Positions 34,901-46,662 are shown, counted from the first letter of the stretch. The stretch is DNA of 64,000 nt from Physcia stellaris (GCA_018902385.1 JABSSW010000012.1:744001-808000); one strand, 5' to 3'. Numbers and translations: made by a program. The notes: generated from the letters alone by a model not told the origin.

Positions 34901-37615
34901 ATGGAAGCACTCGTTGCACTGGGAGCGGCAAGCAACGTAGTATCGTTTGTTGATTTCGCTAGCAGATTAGCTGCGCAAATCTCAGAGTACTCTGCAGCAG
35001 CAGCCGGCGCCCCTAAGAGAATTCAAGACCTTGAGGCGCGGTTAAACATAGTCATCCGGACACTCAACGGCCTTTCTGCCAAAGATATATTGATCCTAGA
35101 TCAGGAGAAGCAGACGATATCATTGTGTATCGATCAAGTCAAAGAATTAAGGGCTCTGCTTGACAAAGCCAAACTCAAACAACGGCCAAGCAGCGTAGCC
35201 AGTCCATCATGGGGTAGAAGGCAACGCGATCGTATAGAGATGACCTGGAAAGCGCTAAAATCTCTCCGTGCTCAGGACAAAATACAGGAACTCCAAGAGT
35301 CACTGGAACGGCTTCTAAATCTGCTGAACTTGCAGATGAACGTCAACACCAGTATGGCGCTGGATAAAAGTAAAGAAGAGATCTTACAGAAGATTGAACA
35401 GCTTCAACTTTCCTCGAAAGGCTCGGAATATAATACATCAAACGGATCTAGCGTAAAGCAGTCGATACCTATACTACAGAATCCGAATTTCGTACCGCGA
35501 GCTGCCCTTACCGATGCGATTGAGCAGCGTTTTTCGACGGGCCAGCGAACTGTTGTCCTTTGCGGTTTAGGAGGTGCTGGAAAAACGCAGATTGCACTGG
35601 AATATGCATTCCGGAAAAGGGAACAGTCGCCAGACACTTCAGTCTTCTGGGTCTATGCAAGCACTACCACAAACTTCGAAGAATCATACAAACGCATCGC
35701 CACTGTGTGTAACATACCTGGCCATCAGGATCCGCAAGTCAATATCTTACAACTTGTTCGGGATTGGCTAGAGATCCACACAGATCACGAGTGGTTGATG
35801 GTGATCGATAATGTTGATATTGCGGATACCCTCTTCCATGAGCGAGTGAATGGGAGAACCCTGACCGAGTATATACCGCAGACGCAGCGAGGAAGCCTCC
35901 TATATACGTCTCGTAATCGCGATGTTGCGGTGGATATCCTGCATGGTGGGGATCCTATACATGTAGGGCCTATGAGTCCAAATGAGGCCCACAAGCTACT
36001 CAGCACCGTTGAACCTTTGGAGAGTGAGGAAGCAGACATCTCCAGCTTATTACGAGAATTGGAATATATTCCATTGGCGATCACGCAGGCTGCAGCTTTC
36101 ATGAGCAAAAGGCACAAGTCTGCCGGTCAGTACCTCGATCTATTTCGAGGAAGCGACTCTGCCAAAGCACAACTTCTAGCTCACGAATTCGTTGATCATG
36201 GTCGGGAAGCTAGATCGCGAGAGTCAGTCGCAAAGACTTGGATGATCTCCTTTGCTCACATTAGCGAGGTCAACCCCAGAGCCGCAGAGATGCTTTCCTT
36301 GATGAGTTGTTATGATCAGCAAAGCATTCCGCAATTACTTTTGAGATATGACAACGAGGATGGATTACAATTCGATGACGCAGTAGGACTGCTTCTCGCT
36401 TTCTCCTTGATTCGAGTGGCCAGTACGGGCACTACTTACAGCATGCATCGTTTGGTACAAATTGCGATGACTACGTGGCTATCAATGACTAGTGAATTGG
36501 CAAAAATCAAATACAACCTACGGGCACTTTCTATGGTCACTGTACATTATCCTGATTTTGCAGCTCTTTCACAAATCTCCCCAAAGGATCTGTTCGAAGC
36601 TGAAACAATACTTACTCACGCAGAAAGGGTTTTAGCCTATGCAATCTCAAAGCCTGAGAAACAGGATAGCTTAAATCGAGCACATTTGTCGTTTAAGATG
36701 GGAGTTTATTTTAACTTCCGTGGACGTTGGAATGAAGCAGAACCGAGGTTAAAGGAAGCGTACACCTTGCGATCTGCGATACTTGGCCCGACTAATCCGC
36801 TCATGGTGCAGACTGGCCGCGAGCTTGGTTGGGTGTACTATAACACTTATGACTACGATTCATGTGAAAACCTTATACATCCAATATGGGAGAACATCGC
36901 AGAAGAGGTAGATAGAGAGGAGCAAGTAAGGGATATAATCAGAATACTCGTCCTCACTTTGATCAAGAAGAAAGAGTACCACCTTGCTGAGTCACTAATC
37001 AAGCAATCAATCTCCAAACTCCAAGATTCTACACAAATGTCAAATGCGTGGCTTACATGTCACTATCTACTAGGTCGGCTTTATAGGTATCAGGGCAATG
37101 GTGCAGAAGCCAAGCGGTTATACTACCTGGCTTTACATGATTGTGGACTCGAAACTACACAGCTCAATGTGCGGGACGTTATTTCATGTATACAACGCAA
37201 TGAAGAGGTGACGCTTAGACTGGTTGTAGATACTTTGGGCGATTTAGCAGATCTGCTGGAAGAAGAGGGTCGGTTAGAGGAAGCGGAGTCAATGTTTCAA
37301 ATCTTGGTAGATGTATGTGAAGAAGTATATGGGGCAATGGGTATTTTCACAATAAACTCTGTATTCAATTTAGCCCAGAGTCAAGAGGAATTGAAGAAGT
37401 ATGAGAGCGCGGGCTTGATGTACCAGAGAGCATACACAGACAGCGAAACGTTGTATGGTCCTTCACATTCCCTTACTTTGGAGTACAAGCAAGACTTTGA
37501 AGATTTCGAGGCTAGGATGGAACAGAGGAGGCAAGACTCTGACATCGAAGCCGATGCTGAGCAAAATACCCAGCCAACGTCCTCGCAGGCATCGGACACA
37601 AGCACAATTATCTAG
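34901..37615 (+). CDS. NLR-like STAND NTPase: fungal N-terminal domain, NB-ARC, TPR
   Basis: Single exon, 904 residues from ATG 34901 (an upstream extension has no ATG). Residues 1-200 (VSFVDFASRLAAQISEYS, then long helices) resemble the helical N-terminal domains of fungal STAND proteins. The NB-ARC core has Walker A GLGGAGKT (G222-T229), Walker B VIDNVD (301-306), a sensor-like GSLLYTSRNR and a GLPLA-like YIPLAITQAAAF. A winged-helix region (SIPQLLLRY, LVQIAMTTWL) follows. From about residue 590 are TPR-like helices (GVYFNFRGRWNEAEPRLKEA and similar). This plan is that of fungal NLRs involved in non-self recognition and programmed cell death. The TPRs are diverged, so recent repeat shuffling is not evident. 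The gene converges on het-c. Confidence 0.88.
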   Translation: MEALVALGAASNVVSFVDFASRLAAQISEYSAAAAGAPKRIQDLEARLNIVIRTLNGLSAKDILILDQEKQTISLCIDQVKELRALLDKAKLKQRPSSVASPSWGRRQRDRIEMTWKALKSLRAQDKIQELQESLERLLNLLNLQMNVNTSMALDKSKEEILQKIEQLQLSSKGSEYNTSNGSSVKQSIPILQNPNFVPRAALTDAIEQRFSTGQRTVVLCGLGGAGKTQIALEYAFRKREQSPDTSVFWVYASTTTNFEESYKRIATVCNIPGHQDPQVNILQLVRDWLEIHTDHEWLMVIDNVDIADTLFHERVNGRTLTEYIPQTQRGSLLYTSRNRDVAVDILHGGDPIHVGPMSPNEAHKLLSTVEPLESEEADISSLLRELEYIPLAITQAAAFMSKRHKSAGQYLDLFRGSDSAKAQLLAHEFVDHGREARSRESVAKTWMISFAHISEVNPRAAEMLSLMSCYDQQSIPQLLLRYDNEDGLQFDDAVGLLLAFSLIRVASTGTTYSMHRLVQIAMTTWLSMTSELAKIKYNLRALSMVTVHYPDFAALSQISPKDLFEAETILTHAERVLAYAISKPEKQDSLNRAHLSFKMGVYFNFRGRWNEAEPRLKEAYTLRSAILGPTNPLMVQTGRELGWVYYNTYDYDSCENLIHPIWENIAEEVDREEQVRDIIRILVLTLIKKKEYHLAESLIKQSISKLQDSTQMSNAWLTCHYLLGRLYRYQGNGAEAKRLYYLALHDCGLETTQLNVRDVISCIQRNEEVTLRLVVDTLGDLADLLEEEGRLEEAESMFQILVDVCEEVYGAMGIFTINSVFNLAQSQEELKKYESAGLMYQRAYTDSETLYGPSHSLTLEYKQDFEDFEARMEQRRQDSDIEADAEQNTQPTSSQASDTSTII

Positions 37616-39149
37616 AGCAGACATCAATATACTGCTTCGATGAGCCATCCATTTCTCAAAACTCTCAACCCAATCGACCCAGCAGACTTGTAGCGTCCAA
37701 ATCCGTCCACTTGCTGCAAACAATCTTGAGCTGGAAAAAAGCCACCAAATTGCAGAAGACGTCGGGGGTGCATCTGGAGGGCATGGGGCCATGATTACCG
37801 AGACTGCTTTCTCTAGCTTGCGAGTCGCCAGAGGGCATGGGCTGGTGCTTGATCCTCGGTGTCCATGATGGAAAAGTGGAAGTAGTACCCCTGACGAATG
37901 GAGGACGACACTATTATAGCTGCTGAATGAGCCTCTCATAGCAGCTGCATGGACGGCACTGGTCGAGCTAGCATCCTCCCACCGGCTGTCAAATCAAGCC
38001 GACGTCTTTAGCTTGGCTTTGCTTTGCGTCGCTGCCAGCATCAGGGGAGAGAAGAACAACCGACAACAACGGCTGCATCGCAGCAAAATCACCCCAAAGA
38101 AAATCGAATGCTGATTTCATCCATATATCACCGCTCACATCATATACAAAAGTCGATCCAAGAGAGAACGGACATACAATATCCCGACTGCGGAAAGAAT
38201 ATTGCGTCCGAAGGTCCTTTCATATCATTGATTTTGGTATTGAATTTTGATGACGGGCAATCTCGCTGCGATCCAACGAATCCTTCACGTCTTTACTCAA
38301 CGCTCATTCGTATCAAGGCCAAACGAACAAAGACAGACGTACGAGCATAACACACCAAAGAGACTACATCTACCAAGTAAGGAAAAGTCGAAGCCCTGAC
38401 CGAGGAACCAACGAGAGAATCGGAAATCCAGGCCCATACGTCAAGACCACAAGCAAGAATCTCTCATGATTTTCTACACTCATCCCACACGATCTCTAAC
38501 AAAAGCACAACATCCCTCTCTCAGGTAGCGCTATACCCCAGAGCAAGTTCCGATGAAAATGCTGGCTCATTTGCACGGATGTCAACTCCTCCAGTTGCAC
38601 CTCCCATGAGTATTCGAAATGGAATACTCGCTGATCCGCTACTCTCTCTGTTATCCCAGATCTCATCCCGTCGTTTCGACAGCTAAGGGCGGGTACCTGA
38701 AAACCTTGTCTGGTAGTTTCTGGTATGCCTAGTCTTTGCAAGGTGGGAAGCGAAAGCGTCATGTCTCTAGATGTGGGTTGGATAAGTGGATCAAGAATGA
38801 GATTTCTGCTTTGCTTTCCGGGTGAATTGCTTTCGGGGTTGTTTAGCTCTGGCTGTTTGGCTGCTTTGGATATGCCGAAAGGAGTGTTTCGGCATCTTGA
38901 GTTTTTCGCGAGTATGGACTTTTTTTCTCTTTCTTTCTTTCTTTGTATGATTTGTATGAGAAGGGAATCTACGGCAAAGATCACGCAGACTTCGGAGAAT
39001 TTAAATGCAGACGAGCAGAGTATTCATGTAAGGAGAGATCTCCTTTCCTTGAACCGAGATACCGTTCTACATGCGAGGAGGCTAATCCAGACTTTGATCA
39101 ACAGTTACATGCACTTTGCATACTCGGACTCTTCATGCCAAGAGGTCAT
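37616..39149. other. intergenic between convergent NLR and het-c
   Basis: 1.5 kb. Includes several short open frames of no recognisable type and a Thr/Phe/Ser-rich CTTT run at about 38920-38945. No gene supported. Confidence 0.5.
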
Positions 39150-42100
39150 CTAATAGCCATCGCCATATCCGCGACGTTCTTGATAATCCCCACCCTGACC
39201 ATATCCGCTGTCCCCTTGATCGTAGCTCCTCTCTTCATATTCCCGGCTCTCTTCCTCACGTTCTCCTCCGAACCGCTCCTCTCTGGCGTACTCTGACCGT
39301 TCACTGAATTGTTCCCGTTCGCTGGACTCTTCTTCGCCTCCAAACCCGCCTGGCATTCCACCGTATCCTCCGCTGCCGCCGTAAGCGGGTCGTTCGGATT
39401 CATCACGGTTTCCGCCACCGTAGCCACCACCTGATTGGTATTCAGAACGCTGCTCCTGGAAGCGGTTTTCACCACCATAGCCTTGAGACCCGTAGCCACC
39501 TGAGCCAAATTCCTGCCTTGACTCTCCATAACCTTGGGATGCGTAACCGCCTGAGCCGTACTCCTGCCTCGACTCCCCGTAGCCCTGCTGTTCGCCGTAA
39601 CCGCCAGACTGACGACCATATTTCTTGCTTTCGTCATTATCTGAGTCAGAGTCATGTTTCTTGTGGTGTTTCTTCTTCTTCTTCTTCGAACTGTCCGAGT
39701 CCGAGTCCGAATCTTTCCGAGAGCCACCGCGGCCTTGGTATTCATCCACATTGGAGTACATCTCTCCCCTGGAATCTCTACCTTCTCGACGAACTTGAGA
39801 CTGCCATCGGTCTTCGGTCTCATATCGAGTCTCGGTAGTCTGTTCGAAACCGCCTCCATAAGTAGGCCGAGACTCGCGAATTACCTGCTCACCGTAGCCA
39901 GTGCGACCCGATTCTTCTTGCTGGTAACGCTGGTATTCCTGGCGTTGACCGCCCCCAGGGAACGATGTCTGGCTGTATTCTGCCTGCCCATAAGCCGACC
40001 GTCCGCCGCCTTGCTGCGGGTTGTAGCCGGTCTCAGTGACCGATTGGGTGTAGGACCCATCTTCTTCGAATCTCTGGCTTTGATACGTTTTCTTTTTGGA
40101 CTCTGAGCCGCCGAAAGCACCTCCCAGAAGATCCCCGCCAATGCCACCAACGAGGCCCCCTAGTATGCCTCCAACTGCGCCACCACCGACCGCCTCGCCA
40201 GCCAATTTGCCGAGCCCTGATGAGTCTCCACCACTGCTGTGACCGCCACCGCCGGTGTAACCAGCGTCATATTGCGATTCGCCAGCCAGAGCGGATGAGA
40301 TATCTCCCAGGATAGCACCCCCAGCCAAGCCACCAATGGCTCCGGAGCTACTTGCAGTCTTTGATGTCGGCATACCGAGGGGCTTGCCGCAACCGTGTCC
40401 TGTGTCGTGGACACCCTCTTTATGATTTCGCCCTTGCTCGACACCATCGCGGCTCAGTTGATCTCGGAGAACTTCGCGTTCCTGCTCGTCTTTGGAGCCC
40501 CACCATTGTTGTACTACACCGAACATTAGTCGTCGACCGTCCACTGCACCATCTTGACCAAAGTCACGAAGATTTGGGTGATGGAAGATCCCGTTGATGA
40601 TTCTTGTTAGTGTTCGGTCTACATCGATACGTTCGTCGTCCCAGCAGGCTATGAGTTGTGGGACGACCCATTTCAGAACCTGGCTTGCAACTTTGCCGGC
40701 TGGCTCGTTAAGCACATTAGAGAAATGATCCTTGGACAGCATGGAGTGTGTTGGATCTGAAGAGTAATCATCATGGAACACAATCAGCTGCTTATCCTTG
40801 CTGCTTTGGATTATTTCGGATGAGCCTGTGTTCAACTCGGCTTTAACTTGATTGATCACAGGTAGAACAAACGGCGCTATCAAACTAAAGACAAACATGT
40901 TCAATTGGTCTACGAAGAATCAGCGAGTTCACTTTCCAGACAATGGTCTACTTACCTTGCAATTGCTCAATCAAAGCGGGCAATACCGGTATCTTCTCAA
41001 TCGCCTCGGTAATTGATTGCATCATCTCGTCATGCCACTCGAGGATAGGATTGATTTCGTTACATATCTCTTCAACTTCCCTGGTAAAGGCCTCGGGCTC
41101 TCTGGGGCTTATATGAGTGTGTTGCATCTGAGCAGCTTGGGCATTGGCCTGGAGCTCGTTGGCTTTGCCAGCTTGATCATTGTCGCCGAATAGTCCACTA
41201 GGGACCTGTTTCAAGAGGTCTTGTAGAACACTCTGATCACCCTGATTCTGGGATGACTGAACAGTGTCTTCGAGCTGTTGGATCTCAGATTGGGTAGCTT
41301 TATCGGAAACCTCGCCCATGACACTGTGAAGGAAATCGACGCCTCCAAATGTGCCGGTGATGATGGGATAAACAGCCCGACCGGTTTCTGGGAGTTGTAT
41401 CTGCGTCCGGCGTCCAACATGTGGGAACACCGACCTTTCACCGAGTTCGATAAGAACAAGTTCGGTGTAATTTGAGTGCGCCGAAAAGTCCTCCAGACAA
41501 TGACATCCAGTCCCTAACAGCCGCAACGCTTCGTAAAGCTCCGCCTTATTGCGGCTACGCGCATACTGTCTCCCTAATTGGATGCTTCGACTGAATAAAT
41601 TGCGGACCAGGCCTGCAGATGTGGCGATGTACATATTTTCTGTAGCGATATAATTCTTCAGGCCTGTCTGTGGATTTATTGCAAGCTCTCGGCGTTCGTC
41701 CACCGGACCTCGAAGTCTCCTGTCGTATTGACGAGCATCTTCATTATCCGCGTAGTCTTTGGGGTTGTCAATGTGCTCTTCTGGTCTGTAGCAGCCTAGG
41801 CGATCGAAGGTGACCTCGAATTCCTTAGTGCCATAGCCAAAACTCATGAACCCCAAGACCTTCAGCAGGAGGACTATGGCCGCAGCACTAACGTATTTAA
41901 CAGTGCCTACGTCGACAGCTTGACTGTAGTCACGCAACCAATTGCCAAAGTAGACGCGCTTGACGTCAAGCTTGCCGAATTTCTTGCCCCCAGCAGCTCG
42001 GGACATGAGTATGTTGAGGAGGGTATCTTCGATGTCGCCATGACGCCAATTTTGGCCCTCAATTTTAGCTAGTGAAGCTGTTGTCCACATTAGACTCCGG

Positions 42101-42238
42101 GCAACATAAAGTTCTGTTCCAATGCAAGAAAGGCTCACCGATATTTCCAGCCCCAAAAGCGAATGCCGGCGAGCAGAGGAATACTAGAGCAACTCCGCAT
42201 GATAGCAGGAAGGAGGAGGAAAGTTTGAGAGACGGCAT
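39150..42238 (-). CDS. het-c: HET-C heterokaryon incompatibility protein
   Basis: Three exons, 42238-42139, 42077-40956 and 40909-39150, give 993 residues. A signal peptide (LSSSFLLSCGVALVFLCSPA, then FAFGAGNI) precedes the Het-C domain. Diagnostic blocks are EGQNWRHGDIEDTL, VKRVYFGNWLRDYSQAVDVG, RPEEHIDNPKDYADNEDAR and CLEDFSAHSNYTELVLIELG, closely matching Neurospora HET-C. After about residue 600 comes a Gly-rich segment with GGxxGG zippers (GGGAVGGILGGLVGGIGGDL). Then follow a Tyr/Gln/Arg region, a Lys/His/Asp/Ser patch with six Lys, and a Gly/Tyr-rich tail with two near-identical 17-residue repeats. In Neurospora, het-c alleles with pin-c trigger heterokaryon cell death. It is divergent from ASS across 344 bp. 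Confidence 0.93.
39480..39590 (-). repeat. 51-bp coding repeat in the het-c tail
   Basis: Encodes GYGESRQEYGSGGYASQ and then GYGESRQEFGSGGYGSQ, two tandem 17-residue units, followed by a degenerate third (GYGGENRFQEQ). Confidence 0.8.
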
Positions 42239-42582
42239 CCTAATGGTAGCCCGTCGGTTATGGATTGCAGGTAACAGAATGTAGGAAGGAAGGTTTATGC
42301 AGGTGGTCTTCGTTTTAGAGCGCCGAGGGATGAAGTCCGGAGCCCCACGTTTAACGGCTCGACGGGAGAGCCCCTGGCAGATTAGGGCTGTATACCCCAC
42401 CGATAACTACCCGTAACAGTGCTTATCGCGAGGTTACCCTAGCGATGTCCCCAAAATTTTCATTTTTAGAGTAGGTCGATAGTAAAACACAAACGCTTAG
42501 CTCACCATCAACTTCAGCTTGAGCTGTCTGAGTAACAGCCATTTCTACTACCTCCGATCTTGATTTCACAGGGTTCTCAATC
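42239..42582. promoter_or_regulatory. shared het-c / ASS divergent promoter region
   Basis: 344 bp between start codons. A TGAGTAA at 42529-42535 differs by one base from the Gcn4/CPC1 site TGAGTCA expected upstream of arginine genes. This is a weak match only. Confidence 0.4.
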
Positions 42583-44086
42583 ATGAAGGGCAGGGTTTGT
42601 CTAGCATATTCCGGTTAGCTGCGTTCGAAAAGAAATTCTAGAGACAAAATTCATTGACGGCGCCCAGGTGGTCTTGATACCAGCTGCATCTTGCGCTGGC
42701 TTCTCGAAGAAGACTATGAAGTCGTCTGCTTCCTTGCCGATGTCGGCCAGGAGGAAGACTGGGACCAGGTCCGTTCCAAAGCGAAGAAGATTGGTGCATC
42801 AAAGATGATCATCATAGACCTACGACGCGAATTCGTTGAGCAGCTTTGCTTCCGTGCTATTCAATGCAATGCGCAATATGAAGGCAGATACTTGCTTGGG
42901 ACAAGCTTGGCTCGCCCCGTCATTGCTCGCGCGCAAATGCGCGTAGCTCAAGAAGAGAAGTGTGATTTCGTGAGTCACGGATGTACTGGAAAGGGAAATG
43001 ATGGCATTCGCTTTGAACTGGCGTTCCTTGCGATTGATCCAAAGATTCAAGTCATTGCTCCTTGGAGGATACCGAAATTCTTTAACCGGTTCCAAGGTCG
43101 CAATGACTTGCTTGACTACGCCGCTGCCACGGCGATCCCGGTGACATCTACCAAAGCTAAGCCGTACAGCATGGATGACAACATAGCTCATTGCAGCTAC
43201 GAGGCTGGTATGCTTGAAGACCCAGCTCTCCCACCACCAAAAGATATGTGGACTCGAACCAATGACCCTCGGACCGCGCCTGACGAGCCTGTTGATATTG
43301 GTCTTGTCTTCAAGAATGGGCTACCAGTCGAGCTCCATGTTGGTGACAAGAAATATACAGATAGCCTTGAGCTCTTTATGACCCTGAACGAGATTGGTAA
43401 AGTAGCTGGCATTGGGAGAATCGACATAGTGGAAAACCGCTTTATCGGACTGAAGAGCCGGGGTTGCTACGACTCACCTGCAATGACTATCCTCAGACTT
43501 GCACATCTGGACGCCGAATCACTCGTCATGGACGGCAAAGTCCGTTCTCTTCGCGACCAGTTTGTCACACACCACTGGTCCGAACTTCTCTACAACGGCC
43601 TATATTTCTCCCCCGAGCGAGAATTTATCGAGAATTCTCTGGTCTTCAGTCAGAGACGTGTGGTATGTAATTGTAAATTTCAAAAATGTGTCATCAAGGA
43701 CATGTGCAACATGCTTGCTACTTCACTGTAGGTTGCTAACTGTTTCTCTGGTCTAGAATGCCGAAGTACGACTCACCTGCTACAAAGGATCCGTGTCTAT
43801 TTTAGGCAGGAGTTCGGAGACTGAGAACCTCTACTCCTCGGAAGAAGCCTCCATGGATTCCCTCGTTGATTTCAGTCCAGTGGATACCAGTCAGTCTCGG
43901 AGCTCCTTTTTTATCCCCTCGACTGCTACTCCTTTGTCAATTCCCTGCACTTTGGTCGCTGGGATAGCAAGCGGTCTGCTGACTAATGTGTGTTGTGTAG
44001 CTGGTTTTATCAACGTAAACGCCATTCGATTGAAGAAATACGGGATGCAGAAAGTCGAGGAAGGACAGAGTCTGAGCAAAGCATGA
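42583..44086 (+). CDS. arg1: argininosuccinate synthase
   Basis: Four exons, 42583-42613 (31 nt), 42668-43662, 43757-43889 and 44001-44086, give 414 residues, typical for the enzyme. The short first exon encodes MKGRVCLAYSG and splices to complete the ATP-binding PP-loop motif AYSGGLDTS. Other signatures are SHGCTGKGNDGIRFEL, GRNDLLDYA and the C-terminal FINVNAIRLKKYG. It condenses citrulline and aspartate with ATP to argininosuccinate in arginine biosynthesis, in the cytosol. The third intron (111 nt) is slightly long. Confidence 0.96.
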
Positions 44087-45824
44087 AATGCGGCTACTCA
44101 CTTGGGATCGGGTAAGCTTTGATGTGGAATGATTACTATGAGCAAGCGTCAGACGTCTAGCCAGGTCCACAAAAGGGCCATCATCGTTTTAGCTGTGCTG
44201 CTGTTTTCATGGTATGTCCGTATCACCTGCTGCGTGTATCGTTTCCCCATATCAAACGCTCTAGATGACTAAAATCGGAACAGATACCCATCACCTTAAG
44301 AAGCGTGTCATTTAGCCATCATCATGAATAGAACTCCGAATTAATGTCCAACTTGAACAATCATGCCTCCTGTGTAGCCTCAGAGATTTGATGGTAGTGA
44401 ATCAATCTCGCATGCTCTAGGCTGCTAGGCATGACTCCATTGGCATCTAAATCCGAATGCCTGTAACACGGAGATGCTGAAAGAACGGTAAATTCGAGGT
44501 TCATATTTCAACCTGTCGAAAGTAGACAAATTCCCAGATTGGGAGCACGGATTTACAACTTCCTGATTGGGAGCATGGATTTGCCCGCTCATTTTCCATA
44601 CTTTCATAAACCTATTCCCAAACTTGGGCCGAGTGGCCTCCCCAACGAAATTGACAAACAGTTTTAACCGAGATTTTCATGCTGACAATGACGAAGACAG
44701 ACAATTTCCACAGTTGGAAACAATAGGGTTGTCTGCGAGTGCCAGGACCAGCACAAGGCGCCCTCCGAAGATTGGGCAGCGCCTCATCTTCGATGAAATC
44801 AAAGAAAACATGTGCTGAGGTTTCTGTTCCAAGGTCGTTGAAAGCAGAAAATTACTCAATGTCGGGCAAACGGAGCTATGTTTTCCATCTTTGGTATAGA
44901 GACTAGCAATAGCGGTTCTCGACTTCAGGCAGTCTCTTGGTTTCGACGAGGTCACAAAACATCTAAGATAAGATATCTCTTCCAAGGCAGTTGTAAGTAG
45001 AGAACTTTCCAAAACTTGGAAACTGACTCCAGTCGTCTCTTTTGTTGTGATCTCGGTTTCCTAGTTTCGGACAGATGGTTGTTATTCGACGAGATTGTAT
45101 CGACAACTGATCGATATAATTTTTTTTTGACATCGTCGAAAACCGTCAATGTTCCTATATGAGGTAAAAGTGGGTTCCAAGGTAAGAACAGCTTCTTCTA
45201 GCTTTCTTTCGGACAGCGAGGTTCCGATGCATGCGTAATGCTAATTCGCGATTCAACAATATTCCTCTTACCAGGACGTGAATAGTATCTAAATTTCTAG
45301 ATTTAGTGTCCCTGCAAATTTTTTCCAAACAAGAGCACTAATCAATCAATAAGGCCTGAATCATTCAAGAAAGAGCACTGATTTAATCATAGGCCTGAGT
45401 CTAACAAGCACGGATTTTGGTTGAAGTACTTTTCGGCTTTATAATCCCATAGGTCCTGTCGAAGGGACGTTTCCTGGGCGTTTGTAAACAGCTGTTACAG
45501 CGTCAAATCCATGCCGCAGCGTCTTCAATATGTTGCAAGTACCCAGATATTCCGAGACAAAGCAGAGCCGAAGTCTGGGACCGTGCTTGGTCCTCGCCGA
45601 AGCTTAGTGAAAAAGTGAAGGGGCCAGCCAAGTCAATGTGTAGAAGGAGTAATTGCGGCTGTTTAGGGCCGATGCTAATACATCCGGTATGGTTACCGCC
45701 ATCATCCGAGATCTGTCTCGCTGGCCGTGCTCTCGTGGGAGGTAGTAGAGGTGCCGACGTTGTGCTCATCGACCCTTTCCCTAGGCTTTCTTCCTGGGTG
45801 ATTGGCTAATATTTGTCGAATTGT
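44087..45824. other. gene-poor 1.7-kb stretch with imperfect repeats
   Basis: No intact gene. An imperfect ~25-bp direct repeat (GATTGGGAGCA(C/T)GGATTT) occurs at about 44537 and 44563. A possible retroelement relic lies at 45503-45769 (listed separately). The region looks like decayed repeat sequence. Confidence 0.5.
45503..45769 (-). mobile_element. possible copia-type integrase fragment (relic)
   Basis: An 88-codon minus-strand open frame reads ARPARQIS..., then PKQPQLLLLHIDLAGPF. The spacing of a basic RQIS segment, PKxP and H-(I/T)-DL-x-GP resembles the start of a Ty1/copia-type integrase core. The zinc-finger Cys/His residues and everything downstream are missing. The support is a short motif only. 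Confidence 0.25.
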
Positions 45825-46662
45825 TTATTTCACAGTTCCTCGAAAGCCAGAGTAAGCACCGTCCATATCGAACGCCAATTCTCTTGCCTCGTCCTCTCCT
45901 AATTCTTCGTTTGCTCTCATACCATTGAGCCGAATAAGCCAGCTGATTATCTTTCCTCTGTTCTCAAAGTCCGTCTCCGTAACCTGTTTGACAGATTGGA
46001 TCAACTCGGACAAAAGAGGATGTAAGGTATCTTTCGAGTAGTATTTTAATTTCAGAGCATCCATGAAGGTAATGAAACTCTCCGTTGCGAGCAGAATCTG
46101 CTGTCCCGTCGCTGAAGCTCCGGATTGTGTGGAAGTCTGGGTTGTAACGGGTTGCGCCTGGGGTGCATCGGCGATAGTAGCAGGAAGGCCGATGCGCAGA
46201 CGCTCGGTGGCGCGAGGGACCTCCATCTATATCATTCAGTATAGGGGTTATTGCCGTGATAGTTGGACACCTACATCCCACTCGCGCTTGAAGCTCTCAA
46301 GATCTCCAAATTCTCGTGCAACGGTTTCGTCTTTCAGTATCGATTTGTATTGCTTCAGCAATCGATTGCAGATCTCGGTGTATTCATTCTCCGAGATGGA
46401 GTCCTTCGTGTAGTGTTTCTCTAGGCCATCCAAGGTAATAATGATACTGTATAGTTCTGCAAGAGAATCTATGAGATCACGCTCGGCTGCGGTCTCGGCC
46501 AGCTTGACTTCCTAGGTCAAATTAGACTTGCTCTTTGTTAGGAAAATCCGAAGCCGGACATACTTCGTCGAGACTGATGGTTGCGTGCAATGCTGAGCTC
46601 GGCATGTAGCTGTGAGGTGTTGGGGCGTATGGCAATTGCCTTGGCGCCGGTGAATGCATCAT
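45825..46662 (-). CDS. vps28: ESCRT-I subunit Vps28
   Basis: Three exons, 46662-46564, 46511-46275 and 46226-45825, give 245 residues. A short Pro/Ser/Tyr-rich leader (MMHSPAPRQLPYAPTPHSYM) precedes the N-terminal core-binding helices: VKLAETAAERDLIDSLAELY, LDGLEKHYTKDSISENEYTE, FGDLESFKREWD. The C-terminal four-helix domain (SFITFMDALKLKYYSKDTLH, DFENRGKIISWLIRLNGM) recruits ESCRT-II. ESCRT-I sorts ubiquitinated cargo into multivesicular bodies at endosomes. Two in-frame ATGs start the frame (46662, 46659). It lies downstream of, and on the same strand as, the Rab4-like gene. Confidence 0.94.

Noticed and set aside
35404-36117. Antisense frames over the NLR gene
   Set aside because: Shadows of the continuous NB-ARC exon.
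43248-43258. tRNA B-box-like GGACTCGAACC on the plus strand
   Set aside because: Lies inside the conserved ASS coding exon and has no A box or cloverleaf around it.
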